A model generated the notes under the pieces. That model was not told where the DNA came from. It did no database searches and saw nothing but the letters and a program-made list of their open reading frames with translations. 12,637 bases of DNA from Bacteroidaceae bacterium (GTDB lineage Bacteria; Bacteroidota; Bacteroidia; Bacteroidales; Bacteroidaceae). Made by a program: the position numbers and the translations under genes. The first letter of the stretch is position 1; every line of letters starts with the position of its first letter. Positions 6,791 to 12,637 of this stretch are shown here, piece by piece. The DNA is taken from assembly GCA_900771425.1 (NCBI GenBank), contig CAAGNV010000090.1, positions 1 to 12,637 on the forward strand, read 5' to 3'.

Positions 6791-6820
6791 CCACCAAATA
6801 TGTAAAAAAAGTAAAGTACT

Positions 6821-7690
6821 ATGTTAAGCGTAGAAGAACTGAACGACCGCCTCATTGATCTTGCCTTTTCCGAGGACATAGGCGACGGCGACCACACCAC
6901 CCTCTGCTGCATCCCTGCCGATGCAGTGAGCGAGTCAAAGTTGATGATTAAGGAAGAAGGCATTTTTGCAGGCGAAGAGATAGCCAAGGAAGTATTCCAC
7001 CGTTTCGATCCGACCATGCAGGTCGAGGTATTCATCCACGACGGAGCACACGTCCGTCCCGGTGACATCGTCATGAGCGTCAAGGGCAAGATACAGAGTT
7101 TGCTCCAGACAGAGCGCCTTATGCTGAACATACTGCAGCGCATGTCAGGCATCGCTACCATGACCAGCCGTTACGTCAAGTTGTTGGAAGGTACCAACAC
7201 ACGCGTACTCGACACACGCAAGACCACACCAGGCATGCGTATGCTCGAGAAGCAAGCAGTCAAGATAGGAGGCGGAACCAACCACCGCATCGGACTCTTC
7301 GACATGATCCTGCTCAAGGACAACCACATAGACTTCGCTGGAGGCATCGAAAACGCCATCACACGCTGCCACCGTTATCTGGAAGAAAAGGGAAAGGACT
7401 TGAAGATAGAGATTGAAGTCCGTGGTTTCGAAGAACTCAACGAAGTGCTTCGTGTAGGCGGAGTTGACCGCATCATGCTCGACAACTTCACACCCGAACA
7501 GACACGTGAAGCCGTGGCACTCATTGCAGGACGCTACGAAACCGAATCGTCAGGTGGCATCACAGCAGAAACCATCCGCAGTTATGCCGAAGCAGGCGTC
7601 GATTTCATCTCTGTCGGTGCACTTACCCACTCAGTCAAAGGTCTCGACATGAGTTTCAAGGCAGTCGATTCAAGTAAACTGAAGATGTAG
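6821..7690 (+). CDS. nadC: Quinolinate phosphoribosyltransferase (decarboxylating)
   Basis: The enzyme converts quinolinate and PRPP to nicotinate mononucleotide, CO2 and pyrophosphate, committing quinolinate to NAD synthesis in the cytoplasm. At 289 aa it matches the usual length. Diagnostic motifs are clear: EDIGDGDHTT (18-27), ERLMLNILQRMSGIAT (98-113), DTRKTTPGMR (131-140), KIGGGTNHRIGLFDMILLKDNH (148-169), EIEV (197-200), IMLDNF (218-223), ESSGGI (242-247) and ISVGALTHS (263-271). The ATG at 6821 puts these motifs in their normal positions, downstream of a promoter-like box and an A-rich leader. An intrinsic terminator isolates it from the esterase. nadA and nadB are not in the window. 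It shares its pathway with nadE at 912. Confidence 0.97.
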   Translation: MLSVEELNDRLIDLAFSEDIGDGDHTTLCCIPADAVSESKLMIKEEGIFAGEEIAKEVFHRFDPTMQVEVFIHDGAHVRPGDIVMSVKGKIQSLLQTERLMLNILQRMSGIATMTSRYVKLLEGTNTRVLDTRKTTPGMRMLEKQAVKIGGGTNHRIGLFDMILLKDNHIDFAGGIENAITRCHRYLEEKGKDLKIEIEVRGFEELNEVLRVGGVDRIMLDNFTPEQTREAVALIAGRYETESSGGITAETIRSYAEAGVDFISVGALTHSVKGLDMSFKAVDSSKLKM

Positions 7691-7705
7691 AAAGCCTCCC
7701 CCTAC

Positions 7706-7722
7706 CCCCTCACAAGGAGGGG
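7706..7722. repeat. GC-rich hairpin between nadC and dipeptidase gene
   Basis: CCCCTC (7706-7711) and GAGGGG (7717-7722) form a 6-bp stem with loop ACAAG, inside a CTCCCCCTACCCCCTC-type stretch. No T-run follows, so termination would be weak. The right arm looks like a Shine-Dalgarno sequence, but it is 35 bases from the ATG at 7757 and 14 from the TTG at 7736. Similar CCCCCT/AGGGGG stretches are scattered between genes in Bacteroidetes, from general knowledge. Confidence 0.45.
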
Positions 7723-7745
7723 AGATAGAAAATCATTGATTTCGA

Positions 7746-7773
7746 AATTATCAATTATGAATTATAAATTAAA
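7746..7773. repeat. Heptamer array spanning the dipeptidase start codon
   Basis: Four consecutive heptamers read AATTATC, AATTATG, AATTATA and AATTAAA. The likely start codon ATG (7757-7759) is the end of the second unit, and the last two units encode the first residues after Met. Gain or loss of one unit inside the coding part would shift the frame by one base. Confidence 0.6.
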
Positions 7774-9397
7774 AGTTTTTTCAACCCTCCTCCTCTGCGT
7801 CAGCACACTCTATTCCTTCGCCTGCACCAATCTCATAGCAGGCAAGAAGGCAACGGTTGACGGCAGCGTACTCGTCAGCTATAATGCCGACAGCTACGGC
7901 ATGTTCGGCAACCTGTACCGTCATGTAGGCGGCACACACCAGAAGGGTGAGATGCGCAAGATATACGACTGGGACACAAACCAGTACCTCGGCGAGATAC
8001 CACAGGCAGAACGTACGTACAACGTGGTCGGACAGATGAACGAGAACCAAGTGACCGTAACCGAAACTACATTCGGCGGACGTGAGGAACTGGTCGATTC
8101 GACAGGCATCATCGACTACGGAAGCCTTATCTACATAGCACTCGAGCGTAGCCGCACAGCACGCGAAGCCATCAAGGTCATGACCGACCTCGTAGCCAAG
8201 TACGGTTACTTCAGCGAAGGCGAGACATTCACCATCGCCGACAAGAACGAGGCATGGATTATGGAAATGGTCGGCAAGGGAGCCGGAAGCAAGGGAGCCG
8301 TATGGGTAGCCGTACGCATACCCGACGACTGCATTTGTGCACACGCCAACCAAAGCCGCATCACACGTTTCGACATGAAGGACAAGGACAACGTGATGTA
8401 CTCCAAGGACGTCATCAAGTTCGCCCGTCAGAAAGGTCTGTTCAGCGGAAAGGACGAAGAGTTCAGTTTCCGCGACGCATACAATCCACTCGACTTCAGT
8501 GGCATACGTTACTGCGACGCACGCGTGTGGAGCTTCTTCAATAAGTACGGTTCGGTCGATATGAACCAATACCTCCCTTACATCAACGGCGAAGACCTCA
8601 AGGGCGAGATGCCACTCTTCATGAAGCCGAAGCACCTTGTCTCGGCACAGGACATAAAGGAAGGCATGCGCGACCACTACGAAGGCACACCTCTCGACAT
8701 CACACATGACCTCGGTGCCGGTGCATACACCATGCCTTACCGCCCAAGTCCGCTCTCATTCAAGGTTGATGGTCAGGAGTACTTCAACGAGCGCCCTATC
8801 AGCACCCAGCAGACAAGCTTCGCCTTCGTGGGACAGATGCGCTCATGGTTGCCCGACGCAGTCGGAGGCATAGTATGGTGGGGAAACGACGATGCCAACA
8901 TGGTGCCATACACACCTATCTACTGCGGTGTGAATGAAGTGCCACGATGCTACCAGCGCATCGAAGGCGTACAGGACGACCTCACATTCTCGTGGGAAAG
9001 CGCCTTCTGGCTTCAGAACACAGTATCGAACATGGTCTATCCATACTACGAGAAGATTTACCCCGACCTACGCAAGGCAATTGACGCACTCGAGACAGAG
9101 TTCGTGCAGTCAGTCACCGCAACAGATGCCAAGGTCAAGGGATTAAGCGACAGCGAACTACGTAACCAGATAACAGCGTTCAGCCTTGCCAAGGCAAGTC
9201 AGATGATGGACACATGGAACACGCTCTACAAGTACATCGTCGTGAAGCACAACGACATGGTGGTGAAGAAGGAACGCGACGGCAAGTTCGCCCGCACCAA
9301 GCACGGCTATGCCGAAGCACCAGTACGACCTGGCTACGACGAAGCCTTCTGGAAGCGCGTAGTAAAGGAAACCGGCGAACGCTACAAGATGAAATAA
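7757..9397 (+). CDS. Secreted C69-family dipeptidase
   Basis: A 546-aa Ntn-hydrolase peptidase of family C69 (PepD-like), which releases dipeptides or splits them after export. From the ATG at 7757 the first 22 residues form a signal peptide (KLKVFSTLLLCVSTLYSFA). Removal would expose Cys23 as the N-terminal nucleophile in CTNLIAGKKATVDGS. The preceding SFA does not fit a lipobox, so a catalytic Cys is more likely than a lipid anchor. Other family segments are NENQVTVTETTFGGREEL, GEGxTF-like GETFTIADKNEAWIMEMVG, and SWESAFW near the C-terminal third. A TTG at 7736 could add seven residues but is not favoured. It starts 66 bp after nadC and may share its transcript. A heptamer array overlaps the start codon. 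Confidence 0.9.
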   Translation: MNYKLKVFSTLLLCVSTLYSFACTNLIAGKKATVDGSVLVSYNADSYGMFGNLYRHVGGTHQKGEMRKIYDWDTNQYLGEIPQAERTYNVVGQMNENQVTVTETTFGGREELVDSTGIIDYGSLIYIALERSRTAREAIKVMTDLVAKYGYFSEGETFTIADKNEAWIMEMVGKGAGSKGAVWVAVRIPDDCICAHANQSRITRFDMKDKDNVMYSKDVIKFARQKGLFSGKDEEFSFRDAYNPLDFSGIRYCDARVWSFFNKYGSVDMNQYLPYINGEDLKGEMPLFMKPKHLVSAQDIKEGMRDHYEGTPLDITHDLGAGAYTMPYRPSPLSFKVDGQEYFNERPISTQQTSFAFVGQMRSWLPDAVGGIVWWGNDDANMVPYTPIYCGVNEVPRCYQRIEGVQDDLTFSWESAFWLQNTVSNMVYPYYEKIYPDLRKAIDALETEFVQSVTATDAKVKGLSDSELRNQITAFSLAKASQMMDTWNTLYKYIVVKHNDMVVKKERDGKFARTKHGYAEAPVRPGYDEAFWKRVVKETGERYKMK

Positions 9398-9456
9398 ACG
9401 AACAAGCGAACCAACAGAAACATACAGGCTATCACTCAACTAAAACAACAAATATC

Positions 9457-9885
9457 ATGGAACAGAAACTCAAAAGAATGGCAATGCTCTCAATCATGTT
9501 CGTAGCATTGCTCGCAATGGCTCAGGAAGCCGATGCAAAGAAGTATCCAGAACTCAAGTTCGAGAAAACAACAATTGACTTTGGCACATTCTCACAGGAC
9601 AATCCAGTACAGAAGTGCGTATTCAAGTTCACAAACGTAGGTAAGGAAAAACTCATCATCAACTACGTACACACAGCATGCGGCTGCACAGTAGCCGATT
9701 ATCCCAAAGACCCTATCAGTCCTGGAGCATCAGGCGAGATAAGAGTAACATACGACGGAACAGGCAAGATGCCAGGCAAGTTCAAAAAGTACGTCCAGAT
9801 CTTCAGCAACTGCAAGGACGAGATGTGCCGCGTCTTCATCCAAGGCGACATGACCGCCATGCCTAAGGAAGACGTAAAGAAATAG
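9457..9885 (+). CDS. DUF1573 exported protein
   Basis: A 142-aa exported protein of family DUF1573, an immunoglobulin-like (ASH/MSP-type) beta-sandwich common in Bacteroidetes; function not established. Residues 1-27 form a signal peptide with hydrophobic core MLSIMFVALLAMA. The domain begins with LKFEKTTIDFGTFSQDN and contains the typical FKFTNVGKEKLIINYVHTACGCT segment (Cys75, Cys77), then ISPGASGEIRVTYDGTGKMPGKFKK. The start at 9457 gives a good signal peptide; Met8 or Met10 would leave it without its basic end. It lies 59 bp after the dipeptidase gene and is probably in the same transcript. Confidence 0.88.
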   Translation: MEQKLKRMAMLSIMFVALLAMAQEADAKKYPELKFEKTTIDFGTFSQDNPVQKCVFKFTNVGKEKLIINYVHTACGCTVADYPKDPISPGASGEIRVTYDGTGKMPGKFKKYVQIFSNCKDEMCRVFIQGDMTAMPKEDVKK

Positions 9886-9888
9886 TTT

Positions 9889-9988
9889 GAAGCTTATAGC
9901 TTAGAGTGGAGAGACCATCCGAAAGGTGCGCTAAGCTCTCAACTCTAAGCTATTATCTTTAATCTTTAAGCTCTAAGCTCTAATCACA
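9889..9988. repeat. Large inverted repeat made of heptamer units; possible terminator
   Basis: Left arm 9896-9913 and right arm 9936-9953 are 18-base reverse complements with one mismatch, with a 22-base loop. Bases 9933-9988 read as eight consecutive heptamers close to AAGCTCT (AAGCTCT, CAACTCT, AAGCTAT, TATCTTT, AATCTTT, AAGCTCT twice, AATCACA). The left arm holds the same heptamers in reverse (GAAGCTT, ATAGCTT). The stem starts 11 bp after the DUF1573 stop and is followed by TATCTTTAATCTTT, so it could act as a terminator without a pure T-run. Confidence 0.6.
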
Positions 9989-10007
9989 AACCTCTCGACA
10001 AAAAGTC

Positions 10008-10334
10008 ATGGAAGCAAAACCTTTACTTAATATCTTTGTAACGATGGCCTCCGCTTGCTTCCAGCGAAACCGCCAGTTCGACGCGACGGTCAGTTATCCG
10101 TTTACTCCCGAACAGTTGGATTTCGCTAAAGGCAATGCGCCACGTTCACTACTTGTGTCTTTACCCGATTCAGGCCTCACCTTCGACGAGAGCCAAGAAT
10201 GCTTTGCCGATATAGTCACACGCCTCAAGGAACTTGGCGTCAAGCCTCTGCCAGAGATGGACATCCAGTACTGCCACCTCATATCCGAAGGCGGCCCTAC
10301 CCTCTGCGAATTCATACTGACCTATCCGCTTTGA
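10008..10334 (+). CDS. Small hypothetical protein
   Basis: A 108-aa protein that I do not recognise. It has no signal peptide or membrane segment and looks like a small soluble domain: a hydrophobic start, then PFTPEQLDFAKGN, an amphipathic stretch around FADIVTRLKELGV and a final CEFILTYPL. Codon use resembles the neighbouring genes, and the strand and spacing (122 bp after DUF1573, past the large inverted repeat) fit a real gene. An in-frame ATG at 10044 would give a 96-aa form lacking the first 12 residues. It may belong to a Bacteroidales-restricted family. Confidence 0.6.
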   Translation: MEAKPLLNIFVTMASACFQRNRQFDATVSYPFTPEQLDFAKGNAPRSLLVSLPDSGLTFDESQECFADIVTRLKELGVKPLPEMDIQYCHLISEGGPTLCEFILTYPL

Positions 10335-10377
10335 GCATAACATACACACCGTCCAAACATATCGGTGACGGAAGTAA

Positions 10378-10465
10378 TGGATGTTCGGGGTGGAACGTAT
10401 GGTTCTTCGGGGTCGAAGGGACACTGCTTCGGGGCAGAAGATACACTGCTTCGGATACGAAGAAC
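10378..10465. repeat. 22-bp repeat array related to 517-670
   Basis: Four units of 22 bp start at 10378, 10400, 10422 and 10444. ACACTGCTTCGG occurs at 10421-10432 and again exactly 22 bp later at 10443-10454. Each unit centres on TTCGG and has a small dyad: GTTC/GAAC, CTTCG/CGAAG, CTTC/GAAG and CTTCG/CGAAG. In addition ATGGTTCTTCG (10399-10409) is a perfect reverse complement of 10458-10468, so the inner units can be enclosed in one larger hairpin. GGTTCTTCGGGG here resembles GGTCTTCGGGG at 518-528, and CGAAGAACCA occurs in both arrays. Confidence 0.65.
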
Positions 10466-10515
10466 CATTGCTTATCCACCTGTCACAAAGTGTCACCGTT
10501 CCGTTTTGAGACAAA

Positions 10516-10560
10516 ACACAAGTCGCTGCCAACTCAATGATTGTTGACAGCGACTTGTGT
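10516..10560 (-). terminator. Long hairpin, probable terminator of the minus-strand gene
   Basis: ACACAAGTCGCTG (10516-10528) and CAGCGACTTGTGT (10548-10560) form a perfect 13-bp stem, extended past one mismatch by CAAC/GTTG, with a 9-base loop. Read on the minus strand, the stem is followed by a short T-rich stretch (TTTTGTCTC), so it probably ends transcription of the gene at 10710-12554, whose stop is 149 bp upstream. It could also act on plus-strand transcripts, but no T-run follows on that side. Confidence 0.65.
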
Positions 10561-10709
10561 CATGATGGGAATAAAAACTATAATCGGTCTGTGACCGCGT
10601 CGCAGTTTACAGACGAAGTGTCCTTATTTTCGGTTCAGCGTGTATTCTCGGATTGGTGGAAGCATACACTGTCGTAGTCTCTATTTGCTAATCGATGAGC
10701 ATGGTAGGT

Positions 10710-12554
10710 TTAGTTTCCTACATAAATAGCACGGACGGATGAAGCATCGTCTCGGCGTATAGTTTTCATTTCTGCCGTGGTTGAGTTAATATAAAGATTG
10801 TTGTCATAGTAATTTCCATAATAGGTTCTTGTTCTGTAGTAGCCATAACTTCCTTGTCCGCCAGCACCTTTGTAGCAATCAATTTCACCGGCGGCAGGTA
10901 AGAACAATTGGGCTTCTGAATAATCACCAAGTCCAGTGAACAGCATACCATTTACACCAGTTCCATTATAGTTCACAACCCATTGACGTGAGCACTTATT
11001 GTTGTTCAAAAGTGCTTCGAGTTGCAATTTGGTAGGCATACGCCAATTAGAGCCCCAAAGCCTGTAAGCTGTATCTTCTGCATCTTTGAGATCTCTGCTC
11101 ACATTGTTCAGGGTACAGATATTTTCATAAGCCGTATTTGCTTCGATGCCACCCCAACAGTAGAGACTGCCGTAAGTATTGTAATTTTTACTCCAATCGC
11201 TAATGGCACATACGTTAGTCTCGGCGAATTTCGGACCTTCTTCCCAGAGTTGAACCCACTTGACATCCGTACGATACCAACCTTCGGCATTTTCAATTTG
11301 AGCCTTGCCGGTGACGACTGGCTTTTCTTTCAGTACCGCACGGACGGAGTAACAATTAACGCGATACGTGCCCTTACGCGTGCATTGACTTATGATACAA
11401 GAGCTATTGCCAGGAGCGATGTTAAGATAATAAGATGCTTCACCGTTAGTCGAGGGTGCAGAAGTGGAACTCCAGTAACCACCACAATAGTGGGTGTATT
11501 GAACTCCGGCGTTGTATGCATCCTCACCAAAAATATAGCCAGCAGCATCGAAAAAGACACTGTTGTTTTCGTATGGGGAATCTCTCTTGCCCTTGAACAA
11601 TACGCCATATCCTCTGGTGCCTGTCACGTATTCTATTTCACAGTTGGCAATGAGGTCAGCGAATTCCTGACGTGTCGGCATACGCCAGTTTGCTCCCCAG
11701 AGTTTTGTAGCGGTATCGTCGTCGCCAGTCAGCTTATCAGAACCACTTTTAGGCATTACTTTCCAAATGTCCTCGTAGTCCTTTAGGTTTATGCTACCGC
11801 CCCAGGCATAGTATCCGCCAAAGTCCTCTTCATTTACTCCCGGTGCTATTGTGGGCGTACCTACGTTGTACTCAGCGAATTTAGGACCGTTATCCCAAAG
11901 CTGAACCCATTCGACGTCCTTCATTGTTCCGTTGATGTTGGCCTTGGCCTTGCCGGTATTTTTACACTCCATAGAATAATACCATCCAGCCTTGAAGCCG
12001 TTCACATCGGTTGATTTCAAGGTTTCGTCGCCATCCTTGATAGAGAGTTGAACTTCTGCCGGTACTACGATGTAGTAGATGCCCTTTTCCGCTGTACTCA
12101 GGACGGTCTGCTTGGTCGTAGAAGTCGTTACCTCAAATGCTGCTTCGCCAGCCTTAGCCTTCAGTCCTTGCAGCCATGTGTTAGGTCCGGTCTTAATATT
12201 AAGGTCTATCTGTCCTCTGTTGTTGTGAATTAACAGGAAAGCGACTTGTGGTTTTAATGTGACGCTAAGTCCTGCCGCTCCGGTGGTAGGTTCAGTAGTT
12301 TTGCCGGCAAGAGCATATAACATGCCGATGTTAGGTCTGTCAGTTGAGATGCTTGAACCATTCTGGTTAACTAATGAGATTTCGTCTGATGGGTAATAAG
12401 CATACCATGTAGCGGGAGATTTCGTAGCTTTTGCATCGGTGCTCTTAAAGGTAGTTGCCTTTCCACCCGTAAAGGTGTAGTAGTCGTCAATAGCATCGTT
12501 AGTGACTAATATATTTTCATTACTAGTGGTGCGATAAATTTCGCAAAACCACAT
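10710..12554 (-). CDS. Fimbrillin-like protein with two FISUMP domains, no signal peptide
   Basis: A 614-aa protein resembling Bacteroidetes surface proteins; no enzymatic role is suggested. Residues about 20-205 look like a fimbrillin/Mfa-type beta domain (DDYYTFTG... WYAYYPSDE... PQVAFLLIHNN). Two copies of a FISUMP (Fib_succ_major) type domain follow at about 215-408 and 432-611. Each begins VQLW..GPKFAE.NV, contains LWG.NWRMPT (286-294 and 500-508) and ends SVRA. The protein starts abruptly: TAG lies directly before the ATG at 12554 and no signal peptide or lipobox is present, although the family is normally exported. It may be N-terminally truncated or a promoterless cassette. Composition is less GC-rich than nadE. 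The gene is isolated and convergent with its left neighbour; a hairpin lies beyond its stop. Confidence 0.8.
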   Translation of the reverse strand: MWFCEIYRTTSNENILVTNDAIDDYYTFTGGKATTFKSTDAKATKSPATWYAYYPSDEISLVNQNGSSISTDRPNIGMLYALAGKTTEPTTGAAGLSVTLKPQVAFLLIHNNRGQIDLNIKTGPNTWLQGLKAKAGEAAFEVTTSTTKQTVLSTAEKGIYYIVVPAEVQLSIKDGDETLKSTDVNGFKAGWYYSMECKNTGKAKANINGTMKDVEWVQLWDNGPKFAEYNVGTPTIAPGVNEEDFGGYYAWGGSINLKDYEDIWKVMPKSGSDKLTGDDDTATKLWGANWRMPTRQEFADLIANCEIEYVTGTRGYGVLFKGKRDSPYENNSVFFDAAGYIFGEDAYNAGVQYTHYCGGYWSSTSAPSTNGEASYYLNIAPGNSSCIISQCTRKGTYRVNCYSVRAVLKEKPVVTGKAQIENAEGWYRTDVKWVQLWEEGPKFAETNVCAISDWSKNYNTYGSLYCWGGIEANTAYENICTLNNVSRDLKDAEDTAYRLWGSNWRMPTKLQLEALLNNNKCSRQWVVNYNGTGVNGMLFTGLGDYSEAQLFLPAAGEIDCYKGAGGQGSYGYYRTRTYYGNYYDNNLYINSTTAEMKTIRRDDASSVRAIYVGN

Positions 12555-12618
12555 CTATTAAGTTAATATTAAATCACTTACAAGCGATCTTTGATTTTTT
12601 GATTTGAATTTGATTGAG

Positions 12619-12626
12619 TAATTTTG
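12619..12626 (+). promoter_or_regulatory. Putative rightward -7 box at the window edge
   Basis: TAATTTTG fits TAnnTTTG and is followed by C as in many Bacteroidetes promoters. TTTG sequences occur upstream at 12590 and 12598, with spacings of 25 and 17 bases, neither ideal. It would drive a plus-strand gene beyond the right edge, divergent from the surface-type gene. The AT-rich 83 bp here hold no other feature I can support. Confidence 0.4.
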
Positions 12627-12637
12627 CAGTCAAAACT

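Larger units (their letters stand above)
10335..10709. other. Gene-free region between convergent genes
   Basis: No coding sequence is supported in these 375 bases. The stretch separates a rightward small gene from the leftward surface-type gene. It holds the 22-bp repeat array at 10378-10465, a hairpin at 10503-10517 (GTTTTG/CAAAAC) and a strong inverted repeat at 10516-10560. Between 10561 and 10709 only weak dyads are visible (for example GTAGG/CCTAC beside the stop codon at 10710). Confidence 0.7.

Noticed and set aside
7717..7722. AGGAGGGG as a ribosome binding site
   Set aside because: It is 35 bases from the preferred ATG and is better explained as one arm of a hairpin. Bacteroidetes rarely depend on such sites.
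7781..8707. Minus-strand open frame of 308 codons
   Set aside because: It lies fully antisense to the well-supported C69 dipeptidase and its translation (rich in Val, Cys, Ala, His) is typical of a shadow frame.
10031..10038. TATCTTTG box inside the start of the small gene at 10008
   Set aside because: It matches the -7 pattern, but transcription would begin at or after the in-frame ATG at 10044, leaving no usable start for either form.
11022..11786. Plus-strand open frame of 254 codons
   Set aside because: Antisense to the FISUMP protein, with no recognisable domain. Considered a shadow.
12631..12637. CAAAACT at the right edge as a minus-strand promoter box
   Set aside because: It would be TAGTTTTG if the next base were A, but that base is outside the window, so it cannot be claimed.

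Overview
This window looks like a chromosomal segment of a Bacteroidales bacterium, most likely Prevotellaceae (Prevotella or a close relative; the genus is an inference). Supporting signs are TAnnTTTG-type promoter boxes, a lack of Shine-Dalgarno sequences, a ~500-aa Bacteroidales-type glutamine synthetase, DUF2400, DUF1573 and C69 dipeptidase proteins, and a surface-type protein with a fimbrillin-like start and two FISUMP domains. No transposase, phage gene, CRISPR array, tRNA or rRNA was seen.

Layout. Bases 1-911 hold no credible gene but are rich in inverted and tandem repeats. Bases 912-3505 carry nadE and a DUF2400 gene that overlap by 4 bp. glnA (3610-5112) and an exported CE1-type esterase (5178-6491) follow on the same strand. 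An intergenic stretch with a 22-bp tandem repeat and a strong intrinsic terminator (6691-6730) separates these from nadC (6821-7690), a secreted C69 dipeptidase (7757-9397), a DUF1573 protein (9457-9885) and a small unknown gene (10008-10334). A repeat-rich, gene-free stretch (10335-10709) precedes one minus-strand gene (10710-12554). A plus-strand promoter box at the right edge points to a gene outside the window.

Function. Two genes belong to NAD biosynthesis: nadC makes nicotinate mononucleotide and nadE makes the final amidation. Both start behind nearly the same TATCTTTGCCAC promoter sequence. The NadE protein keeps an intact synthetase domain, but its glutaminase domain has Gly where the catalytic Cys should be and lacks a conserved loop. 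It therefore probably uses free ammonia. glnA, the ammonia-assimilating enzyme, lies two genes downstream. The esterase and dipeptidase are exported and suit polysaccharide and peptide use in a gut or rumen setting.

Most unusual features. (1) The degenerate NadE glutaminase domain. (2) Intergenic arrays with a 22-bp period at 517-670, 6567-6644 and 10378-10465; the first and third share sequence and are built of small dyads. (3) Several arrays with a 7-bp period, one spanning the start codon of the dipeptidase gene. (4) A surface-type protein gene with no signal peptide. I found no complete, clearly new multi-gene system.
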